56,054 nt of DNA, taken from contig NZ_BCZE01000056.1 in the NCBI RefSeq assembly GCF_001598555.1, positions 1 to 56,054 on the forward strand, read 5' to 3'. The DNA is from Novosphingobium rosa NBRC 15208 (GTDB lineage Bacteria; Pseudomonadota; Alphaproteobacteria; Sphingomonadales; Sphingomonadaceae). Positions 16,904 to 25,397 of the stretch are shown piece after piece; the first letter of the stretch is position 1; each line of letters begins with the position of its first letter. A program made the translations under genes and the position numbers. The notes under the pieces were generated by a model, which was given only the letters and a program-made list of their open reading frames with translations, ran no database searches and was not told where the DNA came from.

Positions 16904-18301
16904 ATGACCCAGGAATTCCGCACCGAAACCGACAGTCTGGGCGGCATTCCCGTCCCCGCCGAGGCCTATTGGGGGGCGCAGACGCAGCGCAGCCTGCAGA
17001 ACTTCCCCTTCGGCCCGCAGGAACGCATGCCGATCGAGATCATCCACGCCCTCGCCCGCATCAAGCAGGCCGCCGCCAAGGTCAATGCCCGCCAGGGCCT
17101 GCCCGCCGACATCGCCGAGGCCATCGATGCCGCCGCCAGCGAAGTCGCCACCGGCCAGCTTGACGATCAGTTCCCGCTGGTGATCTGGCAGACCGGATCG
17201 GGCACGCAGACCAACATGAACGTCAACGAGGTGGTGGCCAGCCGCGCCAACGAACTGCTGACCGGCAAGCGCGGCGGCAAGAGCCCGGTCCATCCCAACG
17301 ACCATGTCAACCGCGCGCAATCCTCCAACGACAGCTTCCCCACCGCGCTGCATATCGCCGCCGCTGTGGCGGTGCTGGCGCAGCTCGATCCGGCGCTGGC
17401 CGCGATGCATCATGTGCTGGAACGCAAGGCCGGGGAATGGCACGATATCATCAAGATCGGCCGCACCCATATGCAGGACGCCACGCCGATCACGCTGGGG
17501 CAGGAGTTTTCGGGCTATGCCGACCAGATCGCCAAGGCCCGTGTCCGCATCGCCTATACGCTGAACGAGGTGCTTGAGCTGGCGCAAGGCGGCACGGCGG
17601 TCGGCACCGGGCTGAATGCGCCGGAGGGCTTTGCTCAGGACATGGCGGCGGAACTGGCGCAGATCACCGGCGTGCCCTTCCGTCCCGCCACCAATCTCTT
17701 CGCCGCGCTGGCCGGGCATGATGCGCTGGTGGCTTTGTCGGGCGCGCTTTCGGCGCTGGCGACGGCGCTGACCAAGATCGCCAATGATATCCGCCTGCTG
17801 GGATCGGGTCCGCGCGCGGGGATCGGCGAATTGCTGCTGCCCGAAAATGAACCGGGCAGTTCGATCATGCCCGGCAAGGTCAATCCCACCCAATGCGAGA
17901 TGCTGACCATGGTGGCCGCGCAGGTGATCGGGCTGAACACGGCGATCACCATCGGCGGGCTGCAGGGCCATCTGGAACTCAATGTCTTCAAGCCCATGAT
18001 CGGGGCCAATGTGCTGCGTTCGATCCATCTGCTGGCCCATGGCATCGCCAGCTTTACCGAGCGCACGCTGGAAGGGCTTGAGCCCAACCGCGAGAGACTG
18101 GCCGAACTGCTCGACCGTTCGCTGATGCTGGTGACCGCTCTGGCTCCGGCCATCGGTTATGAAAATGCCGCCAAGATCGCCAAACATGCCCAGCACAATG
18201 GGCTGACGCTCAAGCAATCGGCGCTGGAAACCGGGCTGGTGGATGAAGCGACGTTTGACTCGCTGGTGAGGCCCGAAACCATGATCGGGCCGGGAGCCTG
18301 A
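16904..18301 (+). CDS. fumC: Class II fumarate hydratase
   Basis: 465 residues, the usual length of FumC, the oxygen-stable homotetrameric fumarase that interconverts fumarate and L-malate in the TCA cycle. Signature segments: SGTQTNMNVNEV, HPNDHVNRAQSSND, GRTHMQDATPITLGQE, and the superfamily signature GSSIMPGKVNPTQCE at about 318-332 with the catalytic-loop serine. A GGAGGA site precedes the ATG by five nt. The gene stands alone and ends in a strong intrinsic terminator. Nothing in the local context is specific. Confidence 0.97.
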   Translation: MTQEFRTETDSLGGIPVPAEAYWGAQTQRSLQNFPFGPQERMPIEIIHALARIKQAAAKVNARQGLPADIAEAIDAAASEVATGQLDDQFPLVIWQTGSGTQTNMNVNEVVASRANELLTGKRGGKSPVHPNDHVNRAQSSNDSFPTALHIAAAVAVLAQLDPALAAMHHVLERKAGEWHDIIKIGRTHMQDATPITLGQEFSGYADQIAKARVRIAYTLNEVLELAQGGTAVGTGLNAPEGFAQDMAAELAQITGVPFRPATNLFAALAGHDALVALSGALSALATALTKIANDIRLLGSGPRAGIGELLLPENEPGSSIMPGKVNPTQCEMLTMVAAQVIGLNTAITIGGLQGHLELNVFKPMIGANVLRSIHLLAHGIASFTERTLEGLEPNRERLAELLDRSLMLVTALAPAIGYENAAKIAKHAQHNGLTLKQSALETGLVDEATFDSLVRPETMIGPGA

Positions 18302-18329
18302 TTCAACGCCAAGACCGGTGCAATCATCA

Positions 18330-18366
18330 CCCCGGCCCCGCGACTCCGGCGGGGCCGGGGTGCGTT
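18330..18366 (+). terminator. Intrinsic terminator of fumC
   Basis: An 11-bp GC stem (CCCCGGCCCCG / CGGGGCCGGGG) with a 9-base loop is followed by TGCGTTTT, 28 bp after the fumC stop. Confidence 0.8.
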
Positions 18367-18443
18367 TTCATGCGCCCTTCACAGGCCTGCGGCAAGGCAT
18401 CCGCCCCGCTGCCAAGGCTTTTATCCTCAAGGTGATTTTACGC

Positions 18444-18469
18444 GGAACAAGCGCCCCGTTCCGCCCGTT
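18444..18469 (+). promoter_or_regulatory. EcfG-type (general stress) promoter
   Basis: GGAAC (18444-18448) and CGTT (18466-18469) are separated by exactly 17 bases, the established -35/-10 pattern of EcfG sigma factors in Alphaproteobacteria. The expected transcription start is about 55 bp upstream of the PPOX-family stress gene at 18532. It is the only clean match I found in this island. Confidence 0.7.
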
Positions 18470-18531
18470 ACCTTCCAGACGCAACGCAGAGCGCTCCACG
18501 CCGCTTGCCCCCTTCCCAAGGAGGAAACGCC

Positions 18532-18996
18532 ATGGACAGTGATATCCGCAATGCCTTCTGGAACGCGCTGGATGACAGCCCCTTCGTCATGATGCGCCTG
18601 AGCGAGGCCGGCGCCCACAGCCAGCCGATGACGGCCATGCTGGACCGCAACGCGCATCACACGATCTGGTTCTTCATGCACCAGTCCAGCACGCTGGCGG
18701 TCGAAGCTGCTGCCGAGGTCGATTTTTCCAGCAGCGGGCACAAGCTGTTCGCCGCCCTTTCCGGCCAGCTGCGGCGCGAACAGGATCGCGGCGTGCTGGA
18801 CAAGCTGTGGTCCAACAAGGTCGAGGCCTGGTTCCCCGGCGGCAAAACCGATCCCACCCTCTCGCTGATGCGCTTCGAGATCAGCAAGGCCGAGGTCTGG
18901 ACCGCCGACATCACGCTGGCGGGCCTGTTCGACCTGTTCACGGGTCTGGCCATCCGCCCCGATCAGGCGGGGCACCATGCCGTGGGGCTGCTGTGA
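18532..18996 (+). CDS. Pyridoxamine 5'-phosphate oxidase-fold general stress protein
   Basis: 154 residues of the split-barrel flavin-binding fold, close to general stress protein 26 types (RNAFWNALDDSPFVMMRLSE near the start; IWFFMHQSS in the barrel; KVEAWFPGGKTDPTLSLMRF; KAEVW). Such proteins bind FMN/FAD or F420 and are induced by stress; reactions are mostly unknown. The ATG at 18532 follows a strong AAGGAGGAAA. An EcfG-type promoter upstream and a terminator downstream make it a single-gene stress unit at the head of a stress-associated island. Confidence 0.85.
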   Translation: MDSDIRNAFWNALDDSPFVMMRLSEAGAHSQPMTAMLDRNAHHTIWFFMHQSSTLAVEAAAEVDFSSSGHKLFAALSGQLRREQDRGVLDKLWSNKVEAWFPGGKTDPTLSLMRFEISKAEVWTADITLAGLFDLFTGLAIRPDQAGHHAVGLL

Positions 18997-19034
18997 CACC
19001 CTGGCGCCCCACATCTTTCCATCAATTCCTTTGC

Positions 19035-19062
19035 GGGGCGGGCCGAAAGCCTGCCCCTTTCC
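19035..19062 (+). terminator. Intrinsic terminator after stress gene
   Basis: A 9-bp stem (GGGGCGGGC / GCCTGCCCC, one G-U pair) with a CGAAA loop is followed by TTTCC. Confidence 0.65.
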
Positions 19063-19089
19063 TTGTGTCCCCCCGATAAGGAGCATGTG

Positions 19090-20808
19090 ATGTCATCCAC
19101 CGTTGCGCAGGCCATCGTCGATACGCTGTTCGAGGCGGGGGCGCGGCGCGTCTATGGCATTCCGGGCGACACGCTCAACCACATCACCGACGCCATTCGC
19201 GAGAAGGAGGATCTGCGCTGGGTCCATGTGCGGCATGAGGAGGCAGGCGCCTTCGCCGCCGGGGCCGATGCGCTGCTGACGGGCGATCTGGCGCTGTGTG
19301 CGGGCTCCTGCGGGCCGGGCAGCCTGCATTTCATCAACGGTCTGTTCGAAAGCCACCGCAACCGCGCGCCGGTGGTGCTGATCGCCAGCCAGATCGTGCG
19401 CGACGAGCTGGGCTTCGATTTTCCCCAGGAGGTGGACTTCAAGGCGGTCTACTCCTCGTGCAGCGTGTGGTGCGACGAGATCCGCACCCCCGCGCAGGCA
19501 AAGCGCAAGGCGGCGATGGCGGCTCAGGCGGCGCTGTCGAAAAAGGGCGTGGCGGTGCTGATCGTGCCCGCCGATGTCTCCGCCGCCAAGCTGACGGATG
19601 ACGCGCCTTTCGCCGTCCATCGCGCACAGTCGCGCACCGTCCCCGCCCCGCATGAGATCGACCGGATCGCCAAGGCGCTGAACAGCGGAGGCAAGGTGGC
19701 GATCTATGGCGGATCGGGCTGCGAGGGCGCGCATGACGCCGTTCTCGCCCTGGCCGAGAAGCTGAAGGCCCCGGTGGCGCATACTTCGCGCGCCAAGGAT
19801 TTCCTGGAGTATGACAATCCACACGATGTGGGGATGACCGGCATCTTTGGCGGCAAGGCGGGCTATCACGCGCTGATGGGCTGCGACACGCTGCTGCTGC
19901 TGGGTTGCGATTTCGCCTGGCGCCAGTTCTATCCGGAAAAGGCCAAGATCATCCAGATCGACATCGACCCCACCCATCTGGGCCGCCGCCATCCGGTGCA
20001 GATCGGCGCGGTGGGCGATATCGGCCCCACGCTGGAGGTGCTGCTGCCGCTGATCCGTGAACGGGAGGATCGCACATTCCTCGACGCCTCGCTGGAGATG
20101 CAGGCGGAAACACGCAAGGGCCAGCAGAGCCGCGCGGTCGTCGGCAAGGGCGGGGCGATCCATCCGCAATATCTCACCAGCCTGATTGCCGCTCATGCGC
20201 AAAAGGATGCGGTCTACACCGCCGATGGCGGATCGCCGATGGTGTGGTGCCTGCGCCATGTGCCCGCCACGGGGGAGAACCGCACGATCATTTCGCTCAC
20301 CCATGGCACCATGGCCAATGCCATGCCTCAGGCGCTGGGGGCCAAGGCGGCCTATCCGGACCGGCAGGTCATCGCGCTGTGCGGCGATGGCGGGCTCTCT
20401 ATGTTGCTGGGCGATCTGCTGACCGCCATTCAGGAGGATCTGCCGATCAAGGTCTGCGTCTTCAACAACTCATCGCTGGGCTTTGTCGAGCTGGAGCAGA
20501 AGGTGGAAGGCATGCTGCACGCCTTCACCGATCTGAAGAACCCGGATTTCGCGCAAGTGGCGCGCGCCATCGGCTTCTGGGGCCAAAAGGTGGAGCAGCC
20601 CGAAAGCCTGGAAGCCGCCGTGGCGCAATGGCTGGCCGAGCCCGGCCCCGCCCTGCTCGATGTGGTGACCGACCGCTATGAGCTGGTGATGCCGCCCAAG
20701 GTCAGCGCCTCGCAGGTGCTGGGCACGGCGCTTTATTCGGCCAGGGCGGTGCTGGACGGGCAGTCCGAAGAGGTCGCCAAGCTGCTCACCCATGCGCTGG
20801 TGCCTTGA
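19090..20808 (+). CDS. poxB: Pyruvate dehydrogenase (quinone), PoxB-like ThDP enzyme
   Basis: 572 residues with the three-domain layout of ThDP-dependent pyruvate oxidases. The catalytic Glu50 lies in VRHEEAGAFAAGADA, the central FAD-type domain around 190-340, and the ThDP/Mg motif GDGG at 432-435 runs to NN at 459-460. PoxB oxidises pyruvate to acetate and CO2, passing electrons to ubiquinone at the membrane. In many bacteria it is expressed in stationary phase and stress, which suits this neighbourhood. The start at 19090 follows AAGGAG. A possible alternative is another acetolactate-synthase-like ThDP enzyme, but the HEE and C-terminal pattern favour PoxB. Confidence 0.85.
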   Translation: MSSTVAQAIVDTLFEAGARRVYGIPGDTLNHITDAIREKEDLRWVHVRHEEAGAFAAGADALLTGDLALCAGSCGPGSLHFINGLFESHRNRAPVVLIASQIVRDELGFDFPQEVDFKAVYSSCSVWCDEIRTPAQAKRKAAMAAQAALSKKGVAVLIVPADVSAAKLTDDAPFAVHRAQSRTVPAPHEIDRIAKALNSGGKVAIYGGSGCEGAHDAVLALAEKLKAPVAHTSRAKDFLEYDNPHDVGMTGIFGGKAGYHALMGCDTLLLLGCDFAWRQFYPEKAKIIQIDIDPTHLGRRHPVQIGAVGDIGPTLEVLLPLIREREDRTFLDASLEMQAETRKGQQSRAVVGKGGAIHPQYLTSLIAAHAQKDAVYTADGGSPMVWCLRHVPATGENRTIISLTHGTMANAMPQALGAKAAYPDRQVIALCGDGGLSMLLGDLLTAIQEDLPIKVCVFNNSSLGFVELEQKVEGMLHAFTDLKNPDFAQVARAIGFWGQKVEQPESLEAAVAQWLAEPGPALLDVVTDRYELVMPPKVSASQVLGTALYSARAVLDGQSEEVAKLLTHALVP

Positions 20809-20809
20809 G

Positions 20810-21115
20810 ATGATGCCCTCACCCCACCACACCGCAGCCCAGATGGGCAAACTCTGGCTCGACTGGAGCATGCTGTCCTTCGAGGCGGCGCAGGTCATCG
20901 CCCTGCGCATGATGATGATCTCCACCGGCGGCCCCGGCGCCGCGCGCGAGAGCGAGCGCATGGTCAGCGAAAAGCTGCGCGCCATGGGCGATGTCGGCTG
21001 GAAGCTGGCGCTGGGGCAATGGGGCATGCAGCCCCAGGACCAGGCCAGCGGGGCGACGCGCTTCTACCGTGGCAAGGTGCGCGCCAATCTGCGGCGGCTC
21101 AAGAAGAAGGGCTGA
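20810..21115 (+). CDS. Helical protein of unknown function
   Basis: 101 residues beginning 1 nt after the poxB stop. It is predicted mostly helical (AAQMGKLWLDWSMLSFEAAQVIALRMMMIS) with a basic C-terminus (RGKVRANLRRLKKKG), which could bind DNA, RNA or membranes. No signal peptide. Close spacing implies co-transcription with poxB. I do not recognise a named family; phasin-like helical proteins have a similar look but no firm motif. The start could be the second ATG at 20813. Confidence 0.65.
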   Translation: MMPSPHHTAAQMGKLWLDWSMLSFEAAQVIALRMMMISTGGPGAARESERMVSEKLRAMGDVGWKLALGQWGMQPQDQASGATRFYRGKVRANLRRLKKKG

Positions 21116-21151
21116 CAGGAACAAAGCCTTGCTGGCCATGCTTTCTTCGGC

Positions 21152-22144
21152 ATGGCCAGCGAAGCTCTTCTCCCCACCGTCTCCGACCAGCCCGAGGGCA
21201 TCACACGAAAGCGGCGCGGCAAGCTCTGGCACTATTTCGCGCCCGATGGCCAACGTATCACACAAGCCGAAGAGGTCGCGCGGCTCAACCGCATCGCCCT
21301 GCCGCCCGCCTATACGCAGGCGTGGTTCTCCCCCGATCCGCAGGCCGATGTGCTGGCCACCGGGACCGACACCAAGGGGCGCCGACAATACCGCTACCAC
21401 CCCGATTTCCGCGCCGCGCGCGAGGCGGAAAAGTTCGCCGGATGCGCCGCTTTCGCCACCGTGCTGCCGCTGATCCGGGCAAGGGTCGAGGAGGATCTGG
21501 CGCGGCGGGGCCTCAGCCGGGAGCGGGCCATCGCCTCGCTGGTGCGGCTGCTGGATGTCACGCATATCCGCGTGGGCAATGAGTGCTATGCGCGCGAGAA
21601 CGGCAGCTTCGGCGCCTCCACCCTGCGGATGCGGCATGTGAAGCTGCAGGGCGGGCGGCTGGCGCTGAGTTTCCGCGCCAAATCAGGCAAGCAATGCCGC
21701 ATGGCCGTTTCAGACCAGGGGCTGGCGCGCTTTGTGAAGGCGATGCAGGATGTGCCGGGACAGCATCTGTTCCAGTGGCTGGATAGCGACGGCACAGCCC
21801 ATCCCATCCACTCGCATGATGTGAACGACTATCTGCGCGCCATCACCGGCGAGGCGATCACCGCCAAACATTTCCGCACCTTTGCGGCATCGGTGCTGGC
21901 CTTTGAATGGCTGGTGGCCCAGCCGCGTGCGCCCGGTGGACTGAAGGCGATGCTGGCGCATGTCTGCGCCGATCTGGGCAACACGCCCGCCGTGGCGCGC
22001 AAGGCCTATGTCCATCCCAGCCTGATCGCTGTGGCGCAGGAGAAGGACGACTTTGCTGTCCATCCCCTGCCCCGCGCCACGCGCTGGCTGACGCGCCATG
22101 AACGCGGGTTGCAGCGCCATCTGGAGGGTATCGACGCGGCCTGA
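21152..22144 (+). CDS. DNA topoisomerase IB (poxvirus-like type)
   Basis: 330 residues, the size of bacterial topoisomerase IB, which relaxes supercoils through a 3'-phosphotyrosine. Recognisable catalytic elements: Arg140 in THIRVGNECYA, the core lysine/arginine region, KHFRTFAAS with Arg242, and the nucleophile Tyr286 in ARKAYVHPS. The N-terminal YFAPDGQRI and PPAYTQAWF match the family. No strong Shine-Dalgarno is seen at the ATG at 21152, so the start is less certain than the rest. It lies 36 nt after the preceding small gene and is followed by a strong terminator. In alphaproteobacteria it often sits among stress and DNA-repair genes. Confidence 0.9.
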   Translation: MASEALLPTVSDQPEGITRKRRGKLWHYFAPDGQRITQAEEVARLNRIALPPAYTQAWFSPDPQADVLATGTDTKGRRQYRYHPDFRAAREAEKFAGCAAFATVLPLIRARVEEDLARRGLSRERAIASLVRLLDVTHIRVGNECYARENGSFGASTLRMRHVKLQGGRLALSFRAKSGKQCRMAVSDQGLARFVKAMQDVPGQHLFQWLDSDGTAHPIHSHDVNDYLRAITGEAITAKHFRTFAASVLAFEWLVAQPRAPGGLKAMLAHVCADLGNTPAVARKAYVHPSLIAVAQEKDDFAVHPLPRATRWLTRHERGLQRHLEGIDAA

Positions 22145-22158
22145 AACGCAGGCACAAG

Positions 22159-22193
22159 AAAAGGGCGAGGCGCTCCAGCCGCCTCGCCCTTTT
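22159..22193. terminator. Bidirectional terminator between topoisomerase IB and DUF2383 gene
   Basis: A perfect 14-bp stem (AAAAGGGCGAGGCG / CGCCTCGCCCTTTT) with a 7-base loop; A-run on one side and T-run on the other let it serve both convergent genes. Confidence 0.9.
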
Positions 22194-22224
22194 CCCAGGG
22201 TTAAATCCCGACGGGGGAAAGGAC

Positions 22225-22677
22225 TTAACCCTGCATGCTGTGCTTGATGTCGCGCATTTCATCATGGCCCGCGCGCACGGTCTGATAGGCCTGCTCGATC
22301 AGCGCCTTGACCTGCGTGGACAGGCCGCGATCGCGCACCGCATCCTCATATTTGGCCTTGATATGGTCCTCGCCGGACTCCACCTCGTTGACGATCATCT
22401 TCTCGTCATGCGAGGTGACGACCGACTTCAGGTTGAAGAACAGCCGCTCGGCGCTGGCCAGGATGGTGCCGCTGCTTTCGGCCTCGCCGCCCAGCAGGCC
22501 CACTTCGCGCTGAAGCGTGTTGGCGATGTTGCGGCGCTCACCGGCGCGGGCGTTGAAGAGCGTTTCGAAACGGCTGCCGCGCGCCTCCTTGGCGGCTTCG
22601 GCATAGCCGTCGGCGCTGTCGATGGTGGTGGCGATCAGGTCGTTCAGCGTCGAGATATCATGATCATGCTGTGACAT
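22225..22677 (-). CDS. PA2169/DUF2383-type four-helix-bundle stress protein
   Basis: 150 residues, ferritin-like: DISTLNDLIATTIDSADGYAEAAKEA, NARAGERRNIANTLQREV, and SHDEKMIVNEVESGEDHIKAKYEDAV match the PA2169 family (DUF2383). The predicted helices carry Glu/His positions resembling rubrerythrin-like proteins, though metal binding is unproven. The ATG at 22677 follows GGGAGA. It ends at the shared terminator with topoisomerase IB. This family commonly appears in general stress regulons of sphingomonads (from memory); no EcfG promoter was found directly upstream. Confidence 0.85.
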   Translation of the reverse strand: MSQHDHDISTLNDLIATTIDSADGYAEAAKEARGSRFETLFNARAGERRNIANTLQREVGLLGGEAESSGTILASAERLFFNLKSVVTSHDEKMIVNEVESGEDHIKAKYEDAVRDRGLSTQVKALIEQAYQTVRAGHDEMRDIKHSMQG

Positions 22678-22821
22678 CGCTTGTCTCCCATGGCTAGGGG
22701 CGGGGCGCTGAGGGAAGGCCCCGCCTGCCTTGGATGAAAGGCCCGACCGGCGCGAAAGTGGCGCTGCGACGAACCGCTGGCCCCAGCTGCGCGGCCACTC
22801 ACCGCAGGGGTTTTTGTTGCC

Positions 22822-22866
22822 GCATCGTTTTTGCGAAAAACCGGTTCCCACTTTTTCGCACGATGC
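22822..22866. repeat. 45-bp alphaproteobacterial palindromic repeat
   Basis: Perfect outer arms GCATCGT / ACGATGC enclose inner arms TGCGAAAAA / TTTTTCGCA around CCGGTTCCCAC. It resembles a dispersed intergenic palindrome seen in many alphaproteobacterial genomes (recollection, not a search). It begins 3 bp beyond the metallopeptidase stop, so it may double as that gene's transcript end. Confidence 0.65.
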
Positions 22867-22868
22867 TT

Positions 22869-23936
22869 TCAGCCCAGCACAGGAATGGCGGCGCGGGCAT
22901 GGATCAGACGGTGGATATAGGCCATCTTCTCCACCACGCGCGGCGGGATCACGAAGGGATAAAGATCACCCTGCCCCATCGAGCGGTTGAGGCAATTGAC
23001 CGCATAGGTCAATGGCAACCAGGCATCGATCAGCCGTTCCACCGGCACGTCCTGATGGGGATCGAAGGCGATCTCGGTTTCCAGTTCGGGATCGTGATCG
23101 ATGCGCGGCTCAATGCGGATGCCGAAGGCGCCGGCCATCTCCAGCGTGTCGATGATGTGGAGGTAATGCGCCCAGGTCTCGGCCCAGTCCTCCCAGGGAT
23201 GCATGGTGGCATAGGCGCTGACGAACTCCTGCTGCCAGCCCGCCGGGGCGCCCTGATCATAATGGCGCTGCAAGGCCTCGCCATAATCGAGCCTCTCATC
23301 CCCGAACAGGGCGCGGAAGCTTTCCAGCTCGCCGCCATCGCGCACCAGACGGTCCCAATAGTAATGGCCGACCTCGTGCCGGAAATGGCCCAGCAGCGTG
23401 CGATAAAGCTCGCCCATCGAGGCGCGGGCGCTTTCACGCGCCACATCGTCGGCCTCTTCCAGCGCGATGGTGATCACGCCATTGTCATGGCCGGTCATCA
23501 CCTTCTCGCCGTTGGCCGAGGCGGGGAAATCGAAGACCAGAGGTTCCGGATCGCCGCTGGCGACGGTCGGCATCGGCAGGCGCAGCTTGATCAGCGTGTA
23601 GAACAGGCGGCGCTTGGCCTCCTCAATCTTCTGCCAATTGGCGCGGTTGTCGGGCAGCGACAGATCGGGAATGGTTCGATTATGCTGGCAGGCAATACAG
23701 AAAGGCTGGTCCTGCGCGGCATCGACCATCCAGTTGCAGGCATTCTGCTCCCAATTGGCGCAGAAGCGATAGCGTGTTTGCGGGTTGGCCAGAGCGATCC
23801 ATTCGGCGCCATCGGGTTCCACCGCGCTCATCCGCCCCCGGTCGGGCAAATAACCGAGGCGATGGCCGCATTTCACGCAAGCGGTGTTCTCGAAATAAAG
23901 CACCTGACCGCAGGACTGGCATTGGAAAAGCTGCAT
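22869..23936 (-). CDS. Zinc-ribbon zincin metallopeptidase (DUF2248-type)
   Basis: 355 residues. The N-terminus has a zinc ribbon (Cys6, Cys9, Cys20, Cys23) and a second Cys set (59, 67, 80, 83). The gluzincin motif HEVGH lies at 187-191 in RHEVGHYYWDR, with a downstream acidic residue in DEYGEALQ-like sequence (DERLDYGEAL). These features fit the family of putative zinc-binding metallopeptidases with an N-terminal ribbon. No signal peptide, so probably cytoplasmic. GGGGGA precedes the ATG at 23936 by six nt. Substrate unknown; context among stress genes suggests a role in protein quality control (inference). Confidence 0.85.
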   Translation of the reverse strand: MQLFQCQSCGQVLYFENTACVKCGHRLGYLPDRGRMSAVEPDGAEWIALANPQTRYRFCANWEQNACNWMVDAAQDQPFCIACQHNRTIPDLSLPDNRANWQKIEEAKRRLFYTLIKLRLPMPTVASGDPEPLVFDFPASANGEKVMTGHDNGVITIALEEADDVARESARASMGELYRTLLGHFRHEVGHYYWDRLVRDGGELESFRALFGDERLDYGEALQRHYDQGAPAGWQQEFVSAYATMHPWEDWAETWAHYLHIIDTLEMAGAFGIRIEPRIDHDPELETEIAFDPHQDVPVERLIDAWLPLTYAVNCLNRSMGQGDLYPFVIPPRVVEKMAYIHRLIHARAAIPVLG

Positions 23937-24061
23937 GGATGATCCCCCTGTCCCCGCGCCAGACTCATGGTTCCGGCGCGGGACGTCAATCGGCATGAAT
24001 ACGCAAGGATGCGCGGGCCGGCGGCGACCGGCCCGCGTTATCGTTCCCCAGGACGCGCCCC

Positions 24062-24343
24062 TTAGTACGAGGGCGGATCGCTGGCCGGGAAGCTCTCGTC
24101 CGAGGCCTGGTCGACATCGTCCCACTTGTGCTGCTTGTCGCGCATATGGGCGGGCCCGGCATCGCGCACCTGGCTGGGCGAGCCCTTGTGCGCCCCCGGC
24201 CCGGCAAAGGCCGGAGCGGGATGATGCTCACCATCATCCTGCTTGACCACCGGGCCGTAACGCCCGCGATTGAGATAGAGCCAACTGCCCACGGCGCTGA
24301 GCAAACCGAAGAACAGGCCTTTTTTCAGGGTCATTGTGGTCAT
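24062..24343 (-). CDS. Small membrane-anchored protein with DESFPASDPPSY tail
   Basis: 93 residues. One hydrophobic helix (KKGLFFGLLSAVGSWLYLN) at the N-terminus, a polar Gly/His/Pro-rich middle, and a C-terminal motif DQASDESFPASDPPSY that recurs at the end of small alphaproteobacterial stress-associated proteins. Two start candidates: ATG at 24343 (after AAGAGGA, preferred) and ATG at 24334. It follows the next upstream gene by 28 nt. Function unknown. Confidence 0.7.
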   Translation of the reverse strand: MTTMTLKKGLFFGLLSAVGSWLYLNRGRYGPVVKQDDGEHHPAPAFAGPGAHKGSPSQVRDAGPAHMRDKQHKWDDVDQASDESFPASDPPSY

Positions 24344-24371
24344 GACGATATCCTCTTGCGGAATGGAACGA

Positions 24372-24677
24372 TCAGGCCGCGTGGCGATCCGCGGCATTCT
24401 TGCGGCGCGTTACCCAGCCCTTGCGCGCGGCGGCGCTGCGCTGCTCGGGCGAGCCGGCCTTGTTGGCCCGCCCGCCGCGTGACGACGACACATGGGTGTC
24501 AGGCTTGCCACGCCCCGAGCCGGACTTGTTGCCCCCGCCCGACTCCTTGTTCACCGTGGCCCAGGCGCGTTTTGCCGCCTCCGCCTCGGGGACGCCGCGG
24601 CTTTCATAGCTGTCCTCGATATGCTGGGCCTTGCGCTTCTGCTTGTCGGTGTAAGCGCTTTTGTCACCGCGTGGCAT
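24372..24677 (-). CDS. Small basic 'plasmid stabilization'-like stress protein
   Basis: 101 residues, highly hydrophilic and basic. The start PRGDKSAYTDKQKRKAQHIEDSYE and AKRAWATVNKESGGG match a small alphaproteobacterial family usually annotated as plasmid stabilization protein, though it is chromosomal and there is no toxin partner here. The C-terminus is Lys/Arg/Ser/Gly-rich and likely disordered. It resembles KGG-type stress proteins. Probably co-transcribed with the membrane-anchored gene 28 nt downstream. Confidence 0.7.
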   Translation of the reverse strand: MPRGDKSAYTDKQKRKAQHIEDSYESRGVPEAEAAKRAWATVNKESGGGNKSGSGRGKPDTHVSSSRGGRANKAGSPEQRSAAARKGWVTRRKNAADRHAA

Positions 24678-24952
24678 CGTGGCTCTCCCTGAGATACCTG
24701 ATGGACCTTGGAATGCGCCGCATGCGGCTTTGATCCGGCCCCATGATCGAGGCGGGCGACGAAATGGCGCGGCCCTGCGGCCAATGTAAATCCGCCCCGG
24801 CACCTTGCGCCCGGCGAAGCGTTCCATGGTGCGAAGGCGCATTGCAAACGCGCCGCAACGGGGCCGGCGGACAAGACCGGCGGCGGCAGACCGGCAAGGG
24901 GCGCCCGAAGACCCACGCCCTCACCAGAAACACAAGCTGGAAGGATGCATCC

Positions 24953-25321
24953 ATGACCGAAACCCTGCCCATTGCGGAGACATCGCGTCTCATCGCCTCG
25001 GATCTTGTCAACGGCACGCCGGTCTACAGCAACAATGGCGAGCATCTTGGCTCGATCCGTAATTTCATGGTCGACAAGGCCTCGGGCCGCACCGAATATG
25101 CCGTGCTGCAGTTCGGCGGCTTTCTGGGCATCGGCAATGATTACTATCCGATCCCCTGGGAGAAGCTCGGCTATGAGCCGATCCGCGGCGGCTATGTGGT
25201 GGATATCACGCCCGATCAGATCAGGAGCGCCCCGCGTTACGGCGAGGAGGCCCCGCTGTTCGACAAGGACTATGACCAGACGCTGAGCGATTATTACCGC
25301 ACGCCCCCACCTTTTATCTGA
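24953..25321 (+). CDS. PRC-barrel domain protein
   Basis: 122 residues. A single PRC-barrel covers most of the protein (SRLIASDLVNGTPVYSNNGEHLGSIRNFMVDKASGRTEYAVLQFGGFLGIGNDYYPIPWEKL), a fold of photosynthetic-reaction-centre H subunits and RimM that in small stand-alone form is common in stress regulons. The C-terminal tail ends DYYRTPPPFI. The ATG at 24953 follows GGAAGGA. No signal peptide. Divergent from the preceding small basic gene with a 275-bp gap in which I found no EcfG promoter. Confidence 0.85.
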   Translation: MTETLPIAETSRLIASDLVNGTPVYSNNGEHLGSIRNFMVDKASGRTEYAVLQFGGFLGIGNDYYPIPWEKLGYEPIRGGYVVDITPDQIRSAPRYGEEAPLFDKDYDQTLSDYYRTPPPFI

Positions 25322-25397
25322 AGCCCCTTATCTGACTTTCGCGCTTCCTGTGGTATGTTGCGCCACGGGAAGCGCCCTTCTGAGGAAAGGCCCGATC

